Source: Thermodesulfobacteriota bacterium
GTDB lineage: Bacteria > Desulfobacterota > Desulfocorpusculales > Desulfocorpusculum
Direction: 5' to 3'
Assembly (NCBI GenBank): GCA_028275295.1
Contig: JAPWUY010000146.1
Location: forward strand, 1-5,784
DNA: 5,784 nucleotides
Below the pieces are notes generated by a model, which was given only the letters and a program-made list of their open reading frames with translations, searched no databases and was not told the origin of the DNA. The position numbers and the translations under genes were made by a program. Positions within the stretch are counted from its first letter, which is position 1. Each line of letters opens with the position of its first letter. Positions 1-4,960 of the stretch are shown here, in pieces.

Positions 1-638
1 TGGACAACGCCATTCCCCCTCCGGTGCTTCTGGAGCTGAGCCGAAGCAAGCTCGGTGTGAGATGGTTCGGTTTTTCCAGGATGGAACCCTTGCTAGCAGA
101 GCCCAAGGTGGCCCGGGGCCTGTATGAGTCCGGTTGTCGCATGCTCAAGCTGGGCCTTGAAAGCGGCTCCACGAAGATTCTCCGAATTCTTCGCAAGGGC
201 ACAAGGGTTGATGTGGCAAAGAGGGTCCTCTTCGCGCTTCATGAGGCTGGAATAGCCACTTATGTCTATGTGCTCTTGGGAATACCGGGGGAGACCATCG
301 AGGATGCTAGGAAGACAGCTGAGTTCCTCTTGGAAAATCACGAGGCCGTGGATTTCATCCATCCTTCCATCCTCAACCTGCCAAGGCGCGAAAGGGAGCT
401 CCGAGGCCTAAAATTGAGGGAGTTTCCAGGCCGAGGGGAGGAGGATCTCAGCCTCTATGTGGATTTCCATGGTTCGGACGGGATGGACAGAAAAGGGGCG
501 AGGAATTTTCTCAAAAGGGAATTGGAGAGAAACGAACTCCTGAGGGCCCTCATCAAGAGGGATCCCCCATCGTTTGGCTCCAACCACGCCCCTCTATTGG
601 GGAAGAAGGTTCCTTCTGGAAAGCCCTTTGAGCTGTGA
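1..638 (+). CDS. Radical SAM protein, C-terminal part (5' end outside window)
   Basis: The frame is open from the left edge (codons in phase from base 3), so this is the C-terminal 211 residues of a longer protein. A GTG at 24 lies inside conserved sequence and is not the true start. The visible part begins with DNAIPPP, then the W-x-GFSR-x-EPLL stretch, SGCRMLKLGLESGS (about residues 44-56) and LLGIPGET (about 91-98). These are the second half of the radical SAM TIM-barrel, the glycine-rich and GIPGET segments that contact S-adenosylmethionine. The Cys motif for the 4Fe-4S cluster, and any cobalamin-binding domain, would lie upstream and cannot be seen. The tail, ending near DPPSFGSNHAPLL, resembles the C-terminal region of B12-binding-type radical SAM proteins, from memory only. 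Substrate unknown. It converges on the GIY-YIG gene 61 bases downstream. The superfamily is confident; the subfamily is not. Confidence 0.85.
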   Translation, partial: DNAIPPPVLLELSRSKLGVRWFGFSRMEPLLAEPKVARGLYESGCRMLKLGLESGSTKILRILRKGTRVDVAKRVLFALHEAGIATYVYVLLGIPGETIEDARKTAEFLLENHEAVDFIHPSILNLPRRERELRGLKLREFPGRGEEDLSLYVDFHGSDGMDRKGARNFLKRELERNELLRALIKRDPPSFGSNHAPLLGKKVPSGKPFEL

Positions 639-642
639 ATCA

Positions 643-675
643 TGATCTCAGCCAGAAGGTTGAGGGCCGAGATCA
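643..675. terminator. Weak inverted repeat between convergent genes
   Basis: TGATCTC (643-649) pairs perfectly with GAGATCA (669-675) across a 19-base loop, starting 5 bases after the radical SAM stop codon and 25 bases beyond the stop of the opposing gene. The location between two converging genes suits a bidirectional terminator. However, the stem is short, the loop is long and no T-run follows on either strand, so this is only a candidate. Confidence 0.25.
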
Positions 676-699
676 AAGGGCCTCGGTGAATGATCCGGG

Positions 700-1206
700 C
701 TAGGTCTCGGGGGAAATGAGGCTTGGGGGTCCAATTGCCATGGGGCTCCCGTACAAGAGGTATGCTTCCAGCTCCAGCATCAATGGCTCGAGGAAAGGCC
801 TTTTGGCGAATCCCAAAAGATGAGCCTCGCACCCACAGTCCGAAGAGCCGAAGCCCCTCACAGGAACAAAAGAGCCTTCTAGCTCCTTTACCTTCGAGGA
901 CCATTTGCACTCCAGCCTCTCTTCGCTCTCCCTCACCCAGACCTCCACGGCCATAGCGGGCGGATGAAAAAAGTCTATGTGCCACCTGGGCCTTCTCGGA
1001 GCCGAAAGATGCCTCCTCAGCCTCGGCCAGAAGCCCCCTCGTCCGAGGGCACTTCCCACATAGAAGAAAGTCCCCGGAGGAAACTTGACTATGCCGAGTC
1101 TTCCAATCCTCAATATGGCTTGCTCCCTGAGCTCGTAGACGACAATGTATGTCCCTCTCTTCCCCGCACACGCCTTCTGGAAATCCGAGATAAGCCCTTC
1201 TCCCAT
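700..1206 (-). CDS. GIY-YIG superfamily protein, DUF123 type
   Basis: A 168-residue protein starting at ATG 1206-1204, with AGGGG about 7 bases upstream on the minus strand. The frame is open much further upstream (to 1761), but that extension has no recognisable domain and runs antisense to the molybdopterin gene. The conserved fold begins at residue 18 with GTYIVVY (GIY element) and continues with FYVGSALG (YIG element, Y49). It then has RLRRHL (62-67), RWHIDFF (74-80), ERLECKW (96-102) and FGSSDCGCEAHL (119-130), the Cys/His-rich signature typical of the DUF123 family (PF01986). The length fits a stand-alone member. GIY-YIG proteins are often nucleases; this subfamily is found in archaea and some bacteria and its role is not established, so nuclease activity is unproven here. 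It is probably cytoplasmic, with no signal peptide or membrane segment. It is transcribed divergently from the molybdopterin enzyme. Confidence 0.88.
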   Translation of the reverse strand: MGEGLISDFQKACAGKRGTYIVVYELREQAILRIGRLGIVKFPPGTFFYVGSALGRGGFWPRLRRHLSAPRRPRWHIDFFHPPAMAVEVWVRESEERLECKWSSKVKELEGSFVPVRGFGSSDCGCEAHLLGFAKRPFLEPLMLELEAYLLYGSPMAIGPPSLISPET

Positions 1207-1259
1207 CAAAGTCCCCTTGTTCCCTGGAGGGGCATCTCTGAAGAGGACCCTTCTAGCTC

Positions 1260-1288
1260 CTTCTAGCGCACGGAAAGTCTTCTTGCAA
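1260..1288 (-). promoter_or_regulatory. Candidate promoter for the GIY-YIG gene
   Basis: On the minus strand, TTGCAA (1288-1283) and TAGAAG (1265-1260) are 17 bases apart, each matching 4 of 6 sigma70 consensus positions. The implied start of transcription near 1253 leaves an untranslated leader of roughly 45 bases. The -35 hexamer is a palindrome shared with the stronger promoter on the other strand. The weak -10 keeps confidence low. Confidence 0.3.
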
Positions 1289-1311
1289 CCTGTTGCCCTG
1301 CCCTTTATGAT
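1283..1311 (+). promoter_or_regulatory. Sigma70-like promoter for the molybdopterin enzyme gene
   Basis: TTGCAA (1283-1288, 4 of 6 to consensus) and TATGAT (1306-1311, 5 of 6) are separated by the ideal 17 bases. Transcription would start near 1318, leaving a leader of about 27 bases that contains the AGGAG ribosome binding site at 1333-1337, 7 bases before ATG 1345. Spacing and position make this the best promoter in the window. Confidence 0.55.
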
Positions 1312-1344
1312 TGCCAACGAAAGACGCCCTTCAGGAGATGGATC

Positions 1345-3438
1345 ATGGAGAAGGTTTACAGGACCCATTGTGCGAGGATGGACCACGGCGGATGCGGTCT
1401 CCTTGTGACTGTGAAGGATGGCCAGGTGACAAAGGTGGAAGGAGATCCTGATTGTCCAATAAGTTTTGGTTTCGTCTGTCCAAAGGGACTCGCGGCGATA
1501 GAGAGGCTTCACCACCCCCACAGACTCACAAGACCCCTTCTCAGGGTGGGCTCCAGGGGAGAGGGGAGGTGGCGAGTCATAGGATGGGATGAGGCCTTGG
1601 AGATCCTGTCCAGGAAGATAAGGGAGGTTTCCCAGAGAGAGGGCCCCAACTCCATAGTCTTCGCCCAGGGAGCGCCCAAGGGATTGGAGTTCTGGTTGAT
1701 GATGAGGCTTGCCAATGTGATTGGCTCCCCCAATGTCGCCGGGATTGGAAACATGTGTCACATGCCCAGGGAAATATCGTCCGTCCTAACATTCGGCTTT
1801 TGGCCCGAGGTGGACTACGATCATCCTCCAAGATGCATAGTCCTCTGGGGGAGCAATCTGGATCAGACCAATGAGGAATCCACCATATCGTCGAGGCTCA
1901 GAAGGGCATTGGATAGGGGAAGCTCCCTCATCATCGTTGACCCCAGACCCACCAGGATGACGAGCAAGGCTCGCATATGGCTGAGACCGAGACCTGGAAC
2001 GGATGTTGCCCTGGCCATGGGGATGATGAGGGTGATGGTGGAGGAAGGCCTCGTGGACATGGAATTTGTCAGGAAGTGGACTGTGGGATTCCAGGAGCTT
2101 GCCGAGAGGCTCAAGGACTATCCCCTGGAGAGGGTGGAGGAGATCACCTGGGTCCCTGCCCATCTCATAAGGGAGGCGGCCAGGCTTTACTCCAAAGAGA
2201 GGCCATCGGCTATCCAGATGGGAAATGCCCTGGAGCACACAACCTCCGCTCACCAAGCATGCAGGGCAGTTGCCTGCCTCATGGCCCTGAGTGGGAACCT
2301 GGAGGAGCCTGGAGGCAATGTGAGGCCTTCCCCTCCTGCCTTCATGAGATTGAGGGAGTTCGTGCTGATGGATCGCCTGCCCGAAAGAAGGAAGATGATG
2401 CTCAGCGGGAGCTGGAATTTCCATCCACTTCTCGCCACTGTCCCGGCTCAACTCGCAACCAAGGCCTTTCTTGAAGGAGATCCCCATCCCATAAAAATGG
2501 CTTATCTTCAAGGAACGAATCCACTTCTGAGCTATCCCGACTCCAACAGGGTGCGAAAGGCCCTGGAGGGCCTTGAATTTCTGGCTGTGGCTGAGATCTT
2601 CATGACGCCAACTGCCGCGCTCGCAGATCTTGTGCTCCCTGTGGCCACCCACATGGAGTTCGATGACATTGGAAATTATGGGCTTCCCAAATCCTTCGTT
2701 CTAGGGAGGCCAAAGATAGTGGATCCCCCTGGAGAGGCCTGGTCGGATATTCGCATCCTCAATCAGTTGGGAAGAAGGCTCGGTTTCAAGGACGCTTTCT
2801 GGGAGGACGAGGCCCAAATTCTCGATGCGGTTCTGTCCCCCTCGGGTCTCACCTATGAGGAGTTCAAGGAAAGACTCATTCTGTGGGGTGAGAGGACATA
2901 CAGGTCTTACATTCAGCAAGGCTTCAGAACGCCGTCGGGGAAAGTGGAGCTCAGGTGCGATCAGCTCAGGGAGAGGGGATTGGATCCCCTGCCCGGATTT
3001 GAGGAGACCACTGAGGCCGCCTCGTCCCCATCCAAGGATTATCCCTTCATCCTCACCAGTGCCAAGAACCCCGTCTTCTTCCATTCGGCATGGAGACAGA
3101 TCCCCTCCTTGAGAAAGATCTCCCCTGAGCCCTTGTGCGAGATAGCCCCCGAGACAGCTGCTCTTCTGGGAATAGGGGATGGGGAATGGATATGGATAAG
3201 AACGGAAAAAGGGAGCATAAGACAGAAGGCCAAGATTGTGCAAGGCCTGGATCCACGGGTGGTGTGTGCCGCTTACGGTTGGTGGTACCCAGAGAGGGGA
3301 TACGAGACCCTTTTCGGATGGAAAGATGCCAATATCAACGTGCTAACCTGTGACTCCCCTCCCTTCGATCCCTTAGTTGGGAGCGTGAACCTCAGGGGCA
3401 TCCCCTGCGCTTTGGAGAGGGCACAAGGTGACGGATGA
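1345..3438 (+). CDS. Molybdopterin (Mo/W) enzyme, acetylene-hydratase-like, with altered Fe-S motif
   Basis: A 697-residue catalytic subunit of the DMSO reductase superfamily; ATG 1345 follows AGGAG by 7 bases. The N-terminal cluster domain has C9, C17 and C45 followed by PKG, but the usual second cysteine before HGGC is D13 (C-x3-D-x3-C-x27-C). The cofactor domains follow: NMCHMPR with C138 as likely metal ligand, WGSNLDQT (168-175), DPRPT (199-203) and PGTDVALA (217-224). MGNALEHT (292-299) and GNLEEPGGNV (317-326) follow. The C-terminal molybdopterin-binding domain spans about 565-690 and includes GWWYPERGYE. The pattern with LTRPLLRVG and a CHMPR-type ligand loop is close to the acetylene-hydratase-like group, most of whose members have unknown substrates. 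Acetylene hydratase itself is a tungsten enzyme of about 730 residues. There is no Tat signal, so it is cytoplasmic, and no electron-transfer subunit is adjacent. Superfamily certain; reaction unknown. The last 47 bases overlap the convergent LpdD-like gene. Confidence 0.93.
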   Translation: MEKVYRTHCARMDHGGCGLLVTVKDGQVTKVEGDPDCPISFGFVCPKGLAAIERLHHPHRLTRPLLRVGSRGEGRWRVIGWDEALEILSRKIREVSQREGPNSIVFAQGAPKGLEFWLMMRLANVIGSPNVAGIGNMCHMPREISSVLTFGFWPEVDYDHPPRCIVLWGSNLDQTNEESTISSRLRRALDRGSSLIIVDPRPTRMTSKARIWLRPRPGTDVALAMGMMRVMVEEGLVDMEFVRKWTVGFQELAERLKDYPLERVEEITWVPAHLIREAARLYSKERPSAIQMGNALEHTTSAHQACRAVACLMALSGNLEEPGGNVRPSPPAFMRLREFVLMDRLPERRKMMLSGSWNFHPLLATVPAQLATKAFLEGDPHPIKMAYLQGTNPLLSYPDSNRVRKALEGLEFLAVAEIFMTPTAALADLVLPVATHMEFDDIGNYGLPKSFVLGRPKIVDPPGEAWSDIRILNQLGRRLGFKDAFWEDEAQILDAVLSPSGLTYEEFKERLILWGERTYRSYIQQGFRTPSGKVELRCDQLRERGLDPLPGFEETTEAASSPSKDYPFILTSAKNPVFFHSAWRQIPSLRKISPEPLCEIAPETAALLGIGDGEWIWIRTEKGSIRQKAKIVQGLDPRVVCAAYGWWYPERGYETLFGWKDANINVLTCDSPPFDPLVGSVNLRGIPCALERAQGDG

Positions 3439-3811
3439 TTGTGGAGACCAATCTTCTCGAATTCTCAAGGACCTCCTCTATTCCTCTCGAATCTAGCTCC
3501 TCCCAGTGGGCTCCAGCACAAACAACTACGTTCCCACCTAAGGAGGCGGCCAGTCTTTCGGCCGCCTCCTTGACCAAATGGTCCTCCTTGTGGCCCGGAT
3601 AAGTGAAAACGGAACCAGTGCTGCTTGTCCTCTGGGGATCCCTGAGGCTGGGTCTGGGAAGGGCCATTCCCACTGCACCCACATGGGGTCTATCCCCTCC
3701 CCATATGCAGACGACATAGTCCTCTCCCAATTGAAAGACCCTGGCCTTGAGATCGTAACGGCCCCTCCTGGTCCTGAAAAGCCTGCTTGAGCAATCTCCA
3801 GCCCTTCGCAT
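3392..3811 (-). CDS. LpdD-like protein (prenylated-flavin chaperone family)
   Basis: A 139-residue protein starting at ATG 3811-3809, preceded on the minus strand by a strong AAAGGAGG 4 bases upstream, which decides this start over in-frame ATGs further upstream. The conserved core reads LGEDYVVCIWGGDRPHVGAV (H43), then TGSVFTYPGHKED (H74, K75, D77), then VVVCAGAHWEEL (H102) and a closing helix near IEEVLENSRRL. This arrangement, from memory, matches the LpdD-like domain. LpdD (gallate decarboxylase subunit D family) accompanies UbiD-type decarboxylases that use prenylated FMN and is thought to help mature or deliver the flavin. No UbiD or UbiX partner is in the window, so the client enzyme is unknown. 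There is no signal peptide; it is likely cytoplasmic. The final 15 codons and stop overlap the end of the molybdopterin gene in convergent orientation. Family assignment is fairly sure, role is inferred. Confidence 0.78.
   Translation of the reverse strand: MRRAGDCSSRLFRTRRGRYDLKARVFQLGEDYVVCIWGGDRPHVGAVGMALPRPSLRDPQRTSSTGSVFTYPGHKEDHLVKEAAERLAASLGGNVVVCAGAHWEELDSRGIEEVLENSRRLVSTIIRHLVPSPKRRGCP
3540..3571. repeat. Perfect 12-bp inverted repeat (stem-loop) inside the LpdD-like gene
   Basis: AAGGAGGCGGCC (3540-3551) pairs perfectly with GGCCGCCTCCTT (3560-3571) across an 8-base loop. It lies 102 bases after the stop codon of the molybdopterin gene, inside the opposing gene, where it encodes about K-E-A-A-E-R-L-A-A-S-L. 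In the plus-strand transcript it is well placed to end or stabilise the molybdopterin mRNA, but only two T residues follow, so it is not a classical intrinsic terminator. Both strands carry AAGGAGG in an arm. The structure is certain, the function is inferred. Confidence 0.6.
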
Positions 3812-3825
3812 CTCTCCTCCTTTGG

Positions 3826-3845
3826 CCCAAGGACATCTCCTTGGG
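3826..3845 (-). promoter_or_regulatory. Hairpin or palindrome just upstream of the LpdD-like ribosome binding site
   Basis: CCCAAGGA (3826-3833) and TCCTTGGG (3838-3845) are perfect 8-bp arms around a 4-base loop. On the minus strand this element ends 2 bases before the AAAGGAGG ribosome binding site (3823-3816). It could fold in the mRNA leader and affect ribosome access or mRNA stability, or act as an operator on DNA. The symmetry is directly visible; which role applies cannot be told. Confidence 0.4.
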
Positions 3846-3919
3846 GTCCAAAAACGTGGCTGAATCCTTCCCATTATTGCCCCGAATTGCACCATCGAGG
3901 CAAGGCCCAGATCATGGGG

Positions 3920-3948
3920 TTGAAAAAGAGATCCGGTTGGGTTACGTT
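3920..3948 (+). promoter_or_regulatory. Candidate promoter for the YggT-family gene
   Basis: TTGAAA (3920-3925, 5 of 6 to the -35 consensus) and TACGTT (3943-3948, 3 of 6 to the -10) are 17 bases apart. Transcription would begin near 3955, about 35 bases before ATG 3990. The good -35 and ideal spacing are offset by a poor -10. Confidence 0.3.
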
Positions 3949-3989
3949 TCCTCTCACTTCCTCTGGAAAGGAATTGCGGAGAGAGGGCG

Positions 3990-4811
3990 ATGCAACTTAT
4001 AGAGGGTTTGCTCGATATTATCATAGTGGCTCTGCTCCTCAGGCTCCTCATTCGTCCATCCGAAGCGCACTTCAATCCCATCTACGGGCTCCTTTACAGG
4101 ATAACGGAGCCTCTGCTTGCGCCTTCTCGCTACGTGACCAGAGCCCCGTGGCAGGGGATCCTGCTCACGGTGGTGGTCGTGGCCATCTTCAGGGGGATTC
4201 TCAACACCCTAGCTGGCTTCCCGGATCTCCAAGAGGCCGTAGGGAGAAGCTTGCTGGAACTGGTCCAACTGGTATTCCAGGGATACATGGTCCTGTGGTT
4301 CGTTGCAATCTTCACTTCCAGCTTTTACACGAATCCCCTGGGGCAGATAATGGGCAGGGCCTTCTTGCCCATCGACTACCTTCTGGGAATTCTCGGGATC
4401 CCCAGGCGCAAGATCCTCCCGTATTCCTTCCCTTTGCTCTTGGTCCTCTTCGGCCTCCTAGCTACTATCCTGAGAGGAATTTTCCTGATTGGCGCTTTTC
4501 CCTCGGTCAAGCTGTTGGCTGTATCCATTGGAGAGGGACTGCTCCTAGCTGTCGGTCTTTTTCCTTTTCCCGGCTTCTTCTCCATCGTCCTCATCCTGGG
4601 GGCCATTCTCAGTTGGTTTTCCCCGGACCCCAGAAATCCCCTGGTTCAAGCGGTCTACGGAATATCGGAGCCTCTTCTCTCCCCCTTCAGAAAGTTCGTG
4701 CCTTCCTTTGGGGCCATAGATGTATCCCCCATTGTGGCCCTCCTGGCATTCCAGATCTTGGGCGGCGCCATCCAGAGGCTCATAGTGGAGCTCTTCAGGT
4801 TCTTGGGGTGA
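3990..4811 (+). CDS. YggT-family membrane protein with three YggT-like units
   Basis: A 273-residue, very hydrophobic protein; ATG 3990 has GGAG 8 bases upstream. The last unit shows the full YggT signature: SWFSPDPRNPLVQAVYGISEPLLSPFR, a loop with FGAIDVSPIVA (240-250), then a membrane helix. An N-terminal unit has NPIYGLLYRITEPLLAPSR (29-47). A diverged middle unit starts NPLGQIMGRAFLP (115-127). In all three, the Pro of the NP pair and the later Pro are 11 residues apart. Probable membrane segments are near 7-21, 56-72, 90-112, 144-168, 174-192, 196-211 and 245-268. YggT proteins are inner-membrane proteins of unclear function; the E. coli member has two units in about 190 residues and is linked to osmotic or ion stress. 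The three-unit form is longer than usual. It is divergent from the LpdD-like gene, with 178 bases between them. Confidence 0.88.
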   Translation: MQLIEGLLDIIIVALLLRLLIRPSEAHFNPIYGLLYRITEPLLAPSRYVTRAPWQGILLTVVVVAIFRGILNTLAGFPDLQEAVGRSLLELVQLVFQGYMVLWFVAIFTSSFYTNPLGQIMGRAFLPIDYLLGILGIPRRKILPYSFPLLLVLFGLLATILRGIFLIGAFPSVKLLAVSIGEGLLLAVGLFPFPGFFSIVLILGAILSWFSPDPRNPLVQAVYGISEPLLSPFRKFVPSFGAIDVSPIVALLAFQILGGAIQRLIVELFRFLG

Positions 4812-4840
4812 GAAAAAGGGGGTCCTTTGGGGGATTGCGA

Positions 4841-4870
4841 CCTCGAGGACAGCTTGGCCCTATCTCGAGG
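4841..4870. repeat. Paired CTCGAG palindromes upstream of the DsbA-like gene
   Basis: CCTCGAG (4841-4847) and CTCGAGG (4864-4870) form 7-bp inverted arms with a 16-base loop, and each contains the self-complementary CTCGAG. Their centres are 22 bases apart, near two helical turns. They lie just after the YggT-family gene and upstream of a candidate promoter. This could be a weak terminator (no T-run follows) or a two-site operator. CTCGAG also occurs three times elsewhere in the window within coding sequence, which lowers its weight. Confidence 0.25.
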
Positions 4871-4886
4871 GAGAAAGGGAAATGGC

Positions 4887-4915
4887 TGGAAAAGTCCCCT
4901 CGCTGATCCTATCAT
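4887..4915 (+). promoter_or_regulatory. Candidate promoter for the DsbA-like gene
   Basis: TGGAAA (4887-4892, 4 of 6 to consensus) and TATCAT (4910-4915, 5 of 6) lie 17 bases apart. Transcription would start near 4922, giving a leader of about 39 bases ending in the GGAGG ribosome binding site (4948-4952), 8 bases before ATG 4961. It would let this gene be transcribed separately from the YggT-family gene 149 bases upstream. Confidence 0.4.
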
Positions 4916-4960
4916 GGTGAAGATGTGTCCCTGAAAGAAAAAAATGGGGAGGTGCTAGGG

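Noticed and set aside
24..26. GTG at 24 as the start of the radical SAM gene
   Set aside because: Conserved family sequence (DNAIPPP) continues in frame upstream to the window edge and the essential Cys motif must lie before it.
455..1171. Long minus-strand open frame spanning the radical SAM and GIY-YIG genes
   Set aside because: It is out of frame with both conserved proteins, shows no family features and is explained by high GC content reducing stop codons.
1213..1232. CCCCT/AGGGG pairing that could hide the GIY-YIG ribosome binding site
   Set aside because: Only 5 bp with a 10-base loop; common by chance in GC-rich DNA.
1207..1761. Long open extension of the GIY-YIG frame upstream of its ATG
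   Set aside because: It runs antisense to the conserved N-terminal part of the molybdopterin gene, has no recognisable domain, and ATG 1206 has a suitable ribosome binding site directly before the conserved fold.
1786..2652. 288-codon minus-strand open frame within the molybdopterin gene
   Set aside because: Low-complexity His/Ser/Gly/Pro-rich translation opposite a highly conserved coding strand; a shadow frame.
3873..3903. Possible minus-strand promoter for the LpdD-like gene (TTGCCT at 3903-3898, AATAAT at 3878-3873)
   Set aside because: The -10 is good, but the spacing is 19 bases and the -35 is poor; not strong enough to list.
3887..4906. 339-codon plus-strand open frame overlapping the YggT-family gene
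   Set aside because: The translation is Ser/Pro/Gly/His-rich without domains, while the other frame gives a textbook YggT protein.
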